DNA of 64,000 bases. Source: Alteribacter aurantiacus DSM 18675 (GTDB lineage: Bacteria; Bacillota; Bacilli; Bacillales; Salisediminibacteriaceae). Shown here one piece after another: positions 50,365-57,522 of the stretch (positions are counted from its first letter, which is position 1; each line of letters starts with the position of its first letter). The notes under the pieces were generated by a model. The model made no database searches. It saw only the letters and a program-made list of their open reading frames with translations, and was not told the DNA's origin. The position numbers and the translations under genes were made by a program. Location of the stretch: contig NZ_KE386941.1 of assembly GCF_000429705.1 (NCBI RefSeq), forward strand, positions 62,001 through 126,000, read 5' to 3'.

Positions 50365-51327
50365 ATGGATATCCTTCAGATTTTATATACGATTATTCCA
50401 GCGGCTTTAATTGCAGCCACTCCTCTGATCTTTACAGCTCTAGGCGGACTATTCAGTGAACGTGCCGGGGTCGTTAACATCGGGTTGGAAGGTTTAATGG
50501 TCATTGGTGCTTTTAGTGGTATTGTAGCAACGTTATGGTTTGAGTCAATGGGGCTAGGGTACGCGTCACCGTGGCTCGCGTTATTGGTTGCTATGATTAT
50601 CGGTGCCGTATTTTCCCTCTTTCACGCGGTGGCTTCAATTACACTTCGTGCTGATCAGGTTGTAAGTGGTGTAGCACTGAACTTTTTAGCCGTCGGTCTA
50701 GCGGTGTTCATGGTAAGAGAGATCTTTGACCGTGGTCAGACGGATTACATTAGTGCTCGTATTTATCGTACCGATGTCCCGTTTTTAAGTGATATTCCAT
50801 TTATCGGTCCTATGCTTTTTAGCCGTGTATATGCGACCACATATATTGCTATCATCCTTGCAGTCGTTGTATGGTACGTTGTCTTTAAAACCCCATTCGG
50901 ACTTCGACTACGTTCCGTTGGGGAACACCCGATGGCGGCAGATACGATGGGAATCAAGGTAAATCGTATGCGTTATATTGCTGTCATGTTAAGTGGGGCT
51001 TTCGGTGGTGTTGGTGGAGCTGTATTTGCAATTACAACTGCAGGTAACTTTGCCGGTAACACCATCGTCGGACAAGGGTTCATGGCTCTTGCTGCTTTGA
51101 TTTTTGGTAAGTGGCACCCGTTCGGCGCATTGGGAGCGGCCTTGTTCTTCGGATTGGCTCAGGCGTTAAGTCTCACTGCCCAGCAAATTCCGGCTCTTGC
51201 TCAAGTCCCTCAAGTATACTTGCTCATCGCGCCTTATGTACTAACCATACTTGCTCTCGCTGGATTCGTTGGAAAAGCGAATCCGCCGAATGCGATTGGT
51301 AAACCGTACGAAAAAGGCAGTCGTTAA
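50365..51327 (+). CDS. nupQ: Nucleoside ABC transporter permease 2
   Basis: 320 residues, same family (FSERAGVVNIGLEGLMVIGAF near residue 28). ATG directly follows the previous TAG, with AAGGAGGAG upstream. Last gene of the nup operon; a terminator follows at 51343. Confidence 0.9.
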   Translation: MDILQILYTIIPAALIAATPLIFTALGGLFSERAGVVNIGLEGLMVIGAFSGIVATLWFESMGLGYASPWLALLVAMIIGAVFSLFHAVASITLRADQVVSGVALNFLAVGLAVFMVREIFDRGQTDYISARIYRTDVPFLSDIPFIGPMLFSRVYATTYIAIILAVVVWYVVFKTPFGLRLRSVGEHPMAADTMGIKVNRMRYIAVMLSGAFGGVGGAVFAITTAGNFAGNTIVGQGFMALAALIFGKWHPFGALGAALFFGLAQALSLTAQQIPALAQVPQVYLLIAPYVLTILALAGFVGKANPPNAIGKPYEKGSR

Positions 51328-51342
51328 TCGTAATTGGTACTA

Positions 51343-51377
51343 CAAACCGTTGGGTCTTTTGATCCGACGGTTTTTTG
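51343..51377 (+). terminator. Terminator of the nup operon
   Basis: AAACCGTTGGGTC / GATCCGACGGTTT stem followed by TTTTTTG. Confidence 0.8.
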
Positions 51378-51506
51378 TGTATTCCATAATGAGTGGAGGT
51401 CTTTTATACTATATACATAGTACCGGTTAGGGGTATCGATAGTCGGATAAACACATAAGAGCAACATCATCTTAAACATAAGCGTACTTAAAGGGGAAGA
51501 AGGCTC

Positions 51507-51971
51507 ATGAATGTAGATCATATTAATGCCGTCTGCAGGGCGACGAAGGGAATACTATCAAGTCATTTTGGGCTTGAGGTAGAACCTAAGACACCAAAAG
51601 CGGGTGTACATGCGATACCATCAAACGACGTTTCTGTTGTTCTTGGTGTGAATGGAGAAGTAAATGGTCAAATTGTGTGTGCCGTTGACGAACAAACCGC
51701 CAAAAATATTGTTGGAGTCATGATGGGTGGGATGACGATTCTGGATTTGGATGATATGAGTTGGAGTGCGATTCAAGAGTTTGGTAATTGGATTGCTGGA
51801 TCAACCGCAACGGAATTATCCAAAGTGAATTGTCTCATTGACGTGACACCGCCTATAGTCAATGATGGGCGCTCAAGTTTTCGTTCATCCGAGCAATTCA
51901 TCACCGTTCCATTAGCTAGCACACTTGGGCAAATTGATGTTCACATTTCACTTCATAAAAAAGCAAGCTAA
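51507..51971 (+). CDS. CheX-like chemotaxis phosphatase family protein
   Basis: 154 residues. The domain fits the CheX/CheC/FliY phosphatase fold: an MMGG turn and the catalytic pattern S-x3-E-x2-N in SAIQEFGNWIAGS (around residues 88-100). CheX dephosphorylates CheY~P. The CheY-like regulator at 45547 lacks a partner nearby and is an obvious candidate. AAAGGGGAAG precedes the ATG by about 7 bases. Monocistronic with a strong terminator. Confidence 0.8.
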   Translation: MNVDHINAVCRATKGILSSHFGLEVEPKTPKAGVHAIPSNDVSVVLGVNGEVNGQIVCAVDEQTAKNIVGVMMGGMTILDLDDMSWSAIQEFGNWIAGSTATELSKVNCLIDVTPPIVNDGRSSFRSSEQFITVPLASTLGQIDVHISLHKKAS

Positions 51972-51974
51972 CCA

Positions 51975-52007
51975 AAAGTCTCAGCCAACTTGGCTGAGAC
52001 TTTTTCT
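51975..52007 (+). terminator. Terminator of the CheX-like gene
   Basis: AAAGTCTCAGCCA / TGGCTGAGACTTT with a 3-base loop, followed by TTC. Confidence 0.85.
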
Positions 52008-52027
52008 ACGCGCAATAACTTTGTCAT

Positions 52028-52063
52028 ATCACTAACAGAGGGTCAAACCCTCTGTTAGGTGAT
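52028..52063. promoter_or_regulatory. Long inverted repeat upstream of the GNAT-nitrilase gene
   Basis: ATCACTAACAGAGGGT-CAA-ACCCTCTGTTAGGTGAT: 16 pairs with one bulged G, about 120 bases before the start codon and without a T run. It could be an operator, an mRNA-stabilising stem or a repeat. Confidence 0.5.
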
Positions 52064-52185
52064 TCACATAACAAAAGAGCATTATTACCCAGGAAATGAC
52101 ACAGACTGACGTTATCCATTGCTTTTCGTATCCATTCGTAATAAATTTAAAGAGATTAGATTTCCTTAGAGAAAGGACGTTATGT

Positions 52186-53721
52186 ATGGCACCTTTAGAT
52201 ATGTCGAAATTTGAGAAGAAAATTATCATCCGTAACATCGAAGCGAAAGATATAGATAAGATTATTCAGCTTTCAAAGGCGTGCTTTCCAAACATGGAAG
52301 CATGGAAGCGTGAGCAGTTAAGAAGTCACATTGAGCTGTTTCCGGAAGGGCAGTTTTGTGTGGAGTATGATGGGGAAATTATCGGTTCTTGTTCCAGCTT
52401 GATCATTAACTTTGATGAATATGATGATCAGCACACATGGGATGAGATTACAGATGAAGGATACATTACAAATCACGATCCTGACGGGTACAATTTGTAC
52501 GGTATTGAAATTATGGTGGACCCTAACTATCGTCGAATGAAAATTGGTCGCCGCCTCTATGAAGCCCGTAAAGATCTTGCCCGTAAGCTAAACTTAAAAA
52601 GCATCATTATTGGTGGCCGTATACCTAACTACAACAAGCATGCAGATGAAATGTCACCAAGAGAATACGTAGAAGAAGTGATTCACCATAACGTTTACGA
52701 TCCGGTCCTTACATTTCAAGTGATGAACGGCTTTAGCTTAAAGCGAGTCAATCGGAACTATTTAAAAGATGACAAAGCTTCTATGAAGTATGCCACGTTA
52801 ATGGAGTGGAACAACGTCGATTATCAACCGACCACAAAGCGTCACTTTAAAACGGCGTTCCCGGTACGAATTTGCGTCATTCAGTACATGATGAAGAAGA
52901 TCAATTCGTTTGAGGAATTTGCTCAGCAGTGTGAGTATTACGCTGATGTAGGAGCGAGCTATAACTCCGATTTTGTGGTTTTCCCAGAGATTTTCACCAC
53001 GCAACTTCTTTCTTTTATAGAAGAAAAAAGTCCAAGCCGTGCGATTCGAGCCCTCACGGAGTACACGGAAGATTACATTCAAGTGTTTACAGACTTAGCT
53101 GTTAAATACAATGTGAACATTATCGGTGGATCCCATTTCGTTGAAGAAGAAGGAGATATTTATAACATTTCCTACCTGTTTAGACGAGACGGAACGATTG
53201 AAAAGCAGTACAAAATCCACATTACTCCTAACGAGCGTAAGTTCTGGGGCATCCGTGGTGGTGAAAAAGTGGAAGTATTCGATACGGATTGCGGTAAAAT
53301 TGCGATTCAAATCTGTTATGATATTGAATTTCCTGAGCTTGGTCGTATTGCTACGGAAAAAGGAGCAAACATCATATTCACACCGTTCTGTACGGATGAG
53401 AGACAAGGCTACCTTCGCGTACGTTACTGTGCTCAAGCCCGCGCGGTTGAAAACCAAGTGTTTACGGTTATTAGTGGTACAGTCGGAAACCTTACTCACG
53501 TGGAAAACATGGATATTCAATACGCACAGTCCGGTATTTTCACACCGTCTGACTTTGGTTTTGCAAGGGACGGCATCGTCGGGGAATGTCACCCTAACAT
53601 TGAAACAGTTGTTGTGGGAGACGTTGACACGGAGCTTATCCGTCGATCCAGAAAATCAGGAAACGTTACCCAATGGAAAGATAGAAGAAAAGATCTGTAT
53701 CAAATCAAATCAGATTGTTAA
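52186..53721 (+). CDS. yhcX: GNAT acetyltransferase-carbon-nitrogen hydrolase fusion (YhcX-like)
   Basis: 511 residues. Residues about 15-215 are a GNAT acetyltransferase domain (IIIRNIEAKDIDKIIQLSKACFP..., VDPNYRRMKIGRRLYEARKDLA). Residues about 225-505 are a nitrilase-superfamily amidohydrolase with the triad Glu (VFPEIF), Lys (YKIHITPNE) and Cys (QICYDIEFPELG). B. subtilis YhcX has the same fusion and length (513). The physiological amide substrate is not known. The frame extends to 52096, but AAAGGA lies 8 bases before the ATG at 52186. Followed by a terminator. Confidence 0.9.
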   Translation: MAPLDMSKFEKKIIIRNIEAKDIDKIIQLSKACFPNMEAWKREQLRSHIELFPEGQFCVEYDGEIIGSCSSLIINFDEYDDQHTWDEITDEGYITNHDPDGYNLYGIEIMVDPNYRRMKIGRRLYEARKDLARKLNLKSIIIGGRIPNYNKHADEMSPREYVEEVIHHNVYDPVLTFQVMNGFSLKRVNRNYLKDDKASMKYATLMEWNNVDYQPTTKRHFKTAFPVRICVIQYMMKKINSFEEFAQQCEYYADVGASYNSDFVVFPEIFTTQLLSFIEEKSPSRAIRALTEYTEDYIQVFTDLAVKYNVNIIGGSHFVEEEGDIYNISYLFRRDGTIEKQYKIHITPNERKFWGIRGGEKVEVFDTDCGKIAIQICYDIEFPELGRIATEKGANIIFTPFCTDERQGYLRVRYCAQARAVENQVFTVISGTVGNLTHVENMDIQYAQSGIFTPSDFGFARDGIVGECHPNIETVVVGDVDTELIRRSRKSGNVTQWKDRRKDLYQIKSDC

Positions 53722-53730
53722 TAACAGAAG

Positions 53731-53767
53731 CCCTTCCTGCATTAATTGCCGGGGAGGGTTTTTTGCT
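53731..53767 (+). terminator. Terminator of the yhcX-like gene
   Basis: CCCTTCC...GGGGAGGG stem followed by TTTTTT. Confidence 0.75.
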
Positions 53768-53837
53768 GTGCTTTTAGTGTGGGGGGGTGGTTACTGAGTA
53801 GGAAGCCCGCGTCTACTATAGATAAATCTCCCTCACC

Positions 53838-53905
53838 TTTAGTCAATTTAAACCGGTTTGCCGGATTTAGAAGCGAATTCGATTTAGCCTCCCCCCTATT
53901 TAAAA
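53838..53905 (+). repeat. Degenerate array related to the TTTAGTCGATTTAG family
   Basis: TTTAGTCAATTTAAACC, GGATTTAG, CGATTTAG and CTATTTAA follow at 16-19 base spacing after the terminator of the gene upstream. It looks like a decayed copy of the 24298 array; the 21-base phase is lost. Confidence 0.35.
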
Positions 53906-53997
53906 TTCTGTTTTCCGTTATGTTTACAGGACAAGTTTCATAAAGTAATTTAAAGCCTGTTTATTTTGAAAAAAGTTGGACCATGATGGGAATGAAA

Positions 53998-54045
53998 GAA
54001 GGCACTGAAAAAGTTCGATCTTTACCTTTTGAATGCCTTCGAAAT
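53998..54045. repeat. Solo GAAGGCACTGAAAAAGTT hairpin repeat
   Basis: GAAGGCACTGAAAAAGTT...ACCTTTTGAATGCCTTC, an end-hairpin copy of the element at 4785-4967, just upstream of the FixH-like gene. Confidence 0.6.
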
Positions 54046-54061
54046 GAAAGGGGATAGGAAC

Positions 54062-54553
54062 ATGAACGAGCATATGAGACCAAAACAAGAGAAGCTGCCT
54101 TCATGGAGAACGCCCGCCATCATCGCAATGGTCTTTTTATGGGTGACAACAGCCTTTTTTCTATGGCTGCCTAACCAACTTGAAAAAGAAACGATGGACC
54201 CCGATTGGGCTGTCCAAGTATATACCCGAGAAAACCCCATAAGAGAGGGCGGGGATGTGACGCTACAAGTATTTGTGTTTGATAACCAAACGAAAGATCC
54301 GATCAAGGGAGCCGACATTGAAGTGGAGTTTGATACGAGAGAAACGCCTCTTATTTTGCATTATGTGGAAAACGGCTTATATGAAAATGTGAGTCAGGTT
54401 GAGGAACATGAGGTCCTAAGCGGAAACATTATTGTAAAAAGGGAGAACTTTGAAGCAAACAGACCATTCACCTTCCCTGTAGAATCCTTTACAGATGAGT
54501 GGGCAAATACATCAGCCTTTTATATGAAAAAAACCAAAGCGGTCTCCCACTAA
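54062..54553 (+). CDS. FixH/YtkA-like membrane-anchored protein
   Basis: 163 residues. One N-terminal membrane helix (about residues 16-38, PAIIAMVFLWVTTAFFLWL) and an extracytoplasmic beta-sandwich (WAVQVYTRENPIREGGDVTLQVFVFDNQTKDPIKGADIEVEF) resembling FixH/YtkA domains. FixH-type proteins take part in metal or cytochrome oxidase assembly in other bacteria; here no oxidase gene is nearby. Upstream in-frame ATGs (54029) fall in the hairpin repeat. AAAGGGG lies 8 bases before the chosen ATG. Confidence 0.65.
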   Translation: MNEHMRPKQEKLPSWRTPAIIAMVFLWVTTAFFLWLPNQLEKETMDPDWAVQVYTRENPIREGGDVTLQVFVFDNQTKDPIKGADIEVEFDTRETPLILHYVENGLYENVSQVEEHEVLSGNIIVKRENFEANRPFTFPVESFTDEWANTSAFYMKKTKAVSH

Positions 54554-54570
54554 AGGAGGCCGCTTTTTCC
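54534..54570. terminator. Terminator between the FixH-like gene and the AraC regulator
   Basis: AAAGCGGTCTCC-loop-GGAGGCCGCTTT followed by TTCC, overlapping the stop codon at 54553. Convergent genes share it. Confidence 0.75.
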
Positions 54571-54578
54571 TAAATTCT

Positions 54579-55502
54579 CTATTTCTTTAAAACAGACTGT
54601 TCATACTTTTTTAACAGCTCGTCAAAGGCGTACGAATCTTTTCGGTTCCTAAACTCTCGAGGGGAGAGGCCGGTCATTTTTTTGAACACTTTGTTCATAT
54701 AATTGCCGTTTGCATAACCGGTTTTTTTGGCCACTTCATCAAATGATTCGTTCGTATGAAGGACGAGGTCTGCTGCTTTGTCCATTCGCACAAACGTGAC
54801 GTATTGAAGAGGGGTGTACCCGGTCGTTTCTTTAAATAGGCGACTGAAATGATACGTGGACAGACTCGCTTTTTGAGCAAGGCGATCCGCAGTCAGATCT
54901 TTATTGTAGTGCGCTTTTATGTAGTCAATCGCTTGTGAAATCCCCGGGTGATAACGAGCGGATGGTTGATCCATGGCGCTTGTAAATTCGAGGAGGCTCA
55001 TGGTCATTTGATATGCGAGTGAACTACCGATATAAGGATTGTCGATTCGTTTTCCGTCGGCTTGCTCGTAGATAGAAAGGAGCATTTGAATAGGGCCGGA
55101 CTCGGGGTGAAACCGAAGAATCGAGCCGTTTGTATTCGTGAGCTTATCCCAACACCATTTTGCTTTGTTTCCGTAAAGGGTGATATAAATAAACTCCCAC
55201 TCGTCACTTTTTTCGGGCAGATAATATTCATAATCCCCAGGGGTTGACACCATAAAGGCTGTCCCTGGTTCCAATCTGAATACGTCTTCTTCAATTTTGA
55301 TTTCCCCGTACCCGCTCACCGTATATTGAAAAATATACTTATCGGTATCCTTTCGCTTTAACCCGTTCCATTTATACAAGTTAGATGTATGGAGATCCCA
55401 GCCGATAGACCAAAGTTGGATATTTTCGCTCACTTGAGATTGTTGAAATCGGTACGCATAAGACCCTTGATTTCGATGAAGAGAATCGATGAGAGTATCC
55501 AT
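54579..55502 (-). CDS. AraC family transcriptional regulator of the galactoside operon
   Basis: 307 residues. N-terminal cupin-like sugar-binding domain (FQYTVSGYGEIKIEEDVFRLEPGTAFMVSTPGDYEYYLP, about 58-97) and C-terminal double helix-turn-helix (DLTADRLAQKASLSTYHFSRLFKETTGYTPLQYV... GYANGNYMNKVFKKMTGLSPREFR). Divergent from the symporter/alpha-galactosidase/beta-galactosidase genes, as MelR or MsmR are from melibiose/raffinose operons. A 16-base direct repeat in the shared promoter region is the likely binding site. GGAGGG is 9 bases before the ATG. Confidence 0.9.
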   Translation of the reverse strand: MDTLIDSLHRNQGSYAYRFQQSQVSENIQLWSIGWDLHTSNLYKWNGLKRKDTDKYIFQYTVSGYGEIKIEEDVFRLEPGTAFMVSTPGDYEYYLPEKSDEWEFIYITLYGNKAKWCWDKLTNTNGSILRFHPESGPIQMLLSIYEQADGKRIDNPYIGSSLAYQMTMSLLEFTSAMDQPSARYHPGISQAIDYIKAHYNKDLTADRLAQKASLSTYHFSRLFKETTGYTPLQYVTFVRMDKAADLVLHTNESFDEVAKKTGYANGNYMNKVFKKMTGLSPREFRNRKDSYAFDELLKKYEQSVLKK

Positions 55503-55562
55503 GAAATGGATCCCTCCTTTCGTAGAAATGACACTTGTATAGGTGTATGAAAAAATTTACAT

Positions 55563-55578
55563 ATAGCAAGAAATTACC
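55563..55578 (+). promoter_or_regulatory. Direct repeat 1, probable AraC-type regulator site
   Basis: ATAGCAAGAAATTACC, repeated without change at 55661-55676, 98 bases downstream. AraC-type regulators bind direct repeats. Confidence 0.6.
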
Positions 55579-55660
55579 GAATACTTTATCGTACTACATT
55601 GTGAAAATGAGAGATATATAGAATTATAATAGATCATTCAGAATAATACCAATATAAAAG

Positions 55661-55676
55661 ATAGCAAGAAATTACC
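55661..55676 (+). promoter_or_regulatory. Direct repeat 2, probable AraC-type regulator site
   Basis: ATAGCAAGAAATTACC, second perfect copy. It lies about 45 bases before a TTTACA box at 55720, a normal activator position for the symporter promoter. Confidence 0.6.
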
Positions 55677-55697
55677 TTTATTATTTCACAAAAACTA

Positions 55698-55712
55698 TTG
55701 AAACCGTTATCA
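55698..55712 (+). promoter_or_regulatory. cre site (CcpA) in the symporter promoter region
   Basis: TTGAAACCGTTATCA matches WTGNAANCGNWNNCW at every position. A weaker second copy, AGAAATCGTTTACA, follows at 55712-55725 and overlaps the possible -35 box. Confidence 0.7.
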
Positions 55713-55819
55713 GAAATCGTTTACAATATGAATCACCAAGACGATTAATTAAGTAAATGAATAAAGCGGCAGTACTCTTAGATAAAACACGAACAGCTCA
55801 CAACAAAGGAGAGTCTGCC

Positions 55820-57409
55820 ATGAACTGGATCATCATATTATCATTCCTGTTTTTTACAGGACTTGTAGCTATTATTTCCTATATGAAAACGAAGAAAGAG
55901 CAGTTGGATACGTCTGACGGATACTTTCTCGGAGGACGAAGCTTAACTGCGTGGGTCATTGCAGGGTCGTTGATGCTTACAAACTTGTCAACGGAACAAT
56001 TGATCGGATTAAATGCAGAAGGCTATGAATACAACATGAGCTCCATGGGATGGGAAGTTGGTTCCGCCATTGCTCTTGTTATCGTTGCTTTTTTCTTTTT
56101 ACCACGTTATTTAAAAGGTGGAATCACAACGATTCCGGACTTTCTTGAAAAGCGTTTTGACGCTGGCGTGAAACAATTCGTTACGATTCTATTTTTGTTT
56201 GGTTATATCTTTAACTTATTGCCACCGATCCTTTATTCTGGAGCGGTTGCTCTGAGTGGAATGTTTAACGTGCCGGAAATGCTGGGCGTAAGCCCTACAG
56301 TAGCCTTATGGATTACGGTTTGGGTGATTGGGTGTATCGGTTCCTTGTATGCCATTTTCGGTGGTTTGAAAGCGGTTGCCGTTTCGGATACGATTAACGG
56401 AATCGGTCTTCTTATTGGGGGGCTTATGGTTCCGATCCTTGGACTGATGGTTCTTGGAGGAGGAAACCCGTTCTCCGGCTTCAACGTTATTGTCGAGAAT
56501 ACACCTGAGAAATTAAATGCAGTCGGAAGCAACACCGACCCAGTTCCGTTCGGTACGATGTTTACGGGAATGCTTCTTGTGAACTTGTTCTACTGGGGAA
56601 CGGCGCAACACATTATGCAGCGTGCCATTGCGGCGAAAAACTTAAAAGAAGGTCAAAAAGGTCTCATTATTGCAGCCTTCTTGAAGCTTCTTGGACCAGT
56701 ATTCTTGATCTTGCCGGGAATTATCGCGTTCAACCTGTTGGGTGACAACATGAACGCAATGGATGCTTATCCGGCACTAGTAAATCACATTTTACCAACA
56801 CCGCTTGTTGGTTTGTTTGCAGCGATTCTGTTTGGTGCGGTGCTATCATCGTTCAACTCCGTATTGAACTCGTCTGTAACACTGTTTGTTTTAAACATTT
56901 ATAAGCCTTACTTTAAACCAAAAGCACCAGATCATGTGCTCATCAAGCACGGTAAAGTGTTCGGTTTGTTCTTAGCTCTATTTGCAATGATGGTTGCACC
57001 GTTGATTGCCATGGTGCCACAAGGGTTCTTCCAATACTTGCAAATGGTTAACGGATTCTACAATGTACCGATCTTAACCATCATCATTGTTGGTTACTTG
57101 ACGAAAAGAGTACCTGCACTTGCAGCGAAGATCTCTCTTGTTGTATTTATCTCAACGTATGGTTTCACGCAACTTGTGTGGGACGGAGGACTTCACTTCC
57201 TTCACATCTTGGCGATCTTGTTCGTCTTATGTGTAACGTTGATGCTTGTGATCGGTCGACTTTACCCACGTGAGAAAGAATTCGTACTTCAAGAACAAAG
57301 TAAGGTGGACATGACGCCATGGCGCATTGTCTATCCGATGGGTGCCATTGCTACAGCAGCAATGATCCTTGTATACCTTCTCTTCTCTGGTATCGGACTA
57401 GCAGCCTAG
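55820..57409 (+). CDS. Sodium:solute symporter (SSS family), probable galactoside or galactose carrier
   Basis: 529 residues with about 14 membrane helices. Signature segments: DGYFLGGRSLTAWVIAGSLMLTNLSTEQLIGLNAEGY (about 34-70), which is typical of the SGLT/YidK-like sugar branch, and FGAVLSSFNSVLNSSVTLF (about 339-357). First gene of a galactoside operon, followed by alpha- and beta-galactosidase. The frame extends back to 55757, but AAAGGAG lies 8 bases before the ATG at 55820. Control by AraC regulator and CcpA is suggested by sites upstream. Whether it carries melibiose, raffinose, lactose or galactose is not decided by sequence. Confidence 0.87.
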   Translation: MNWIIILSFLFFTGLVAIISYMKTKKEQLDTSDGYFLGGRSLTAWVIAGSLMLTNLSTEQLIGLNAEGYEYNMSSMGWEVGSAIALVIVAFFFLPRYLKGGITTIPDFLEKRFDAGVKQFVTILFLFGYIFNLLPPILYSGAVALSGMFNVPEMLGVSPTVALWITVWVIGCIGSLYAIFGGLKAVAVSDTINGIGLLIGGLMVPILGLMVLGGGNPFSGFNVIVENTPEKLNAVGSNTDPVPFGTMFTGMLLVNLFYWGTAQHIMQRAIAAKNLKEGQKGLIIAAFLKLLGPVFLILPGIIAFNLLGDNMNAMDAYPALVNHILPTPLVGLFAAILFGAVLSSFNSVLNSSVTLFVLNIYKPYFKPKAPDHVLIKHGKVFGLFLALFAMMVAPLIAMVPQGFFQYLQMVNGFYNVPILTIIIVGYLTKRVPALAAKISLVVFISTYGFTQLVWDGGLHFLHILAILFVLCVTLMLVIGRLYPREKEFVLQEQSKVDMTPWRIVYPMGAIATAAMILVYLLFSGIGLAA

Positions 57410-57421
57410 TAAAACACTGAT

Positions 57422-57479
57422 CCGGGAAAACTTATGAATAAGCGCCCTGTCGCTTGAATGAGTCTTCCCGGCTTTTTTT
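57422..57479 (+). terminator. Intercistronic terminator after the symporter gene
   Basis: CCGGGAA...TTCCCGG with inner AAGCG/CGCTT stem and seven T; partial readthrough would feed the galactosidase genes. Confidence 0.6.
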
Positions 57480-57522
57480 ATGAATTAGCGGAAAATAATA
57501 AATGGAAAAGAGGTTCTTCACC

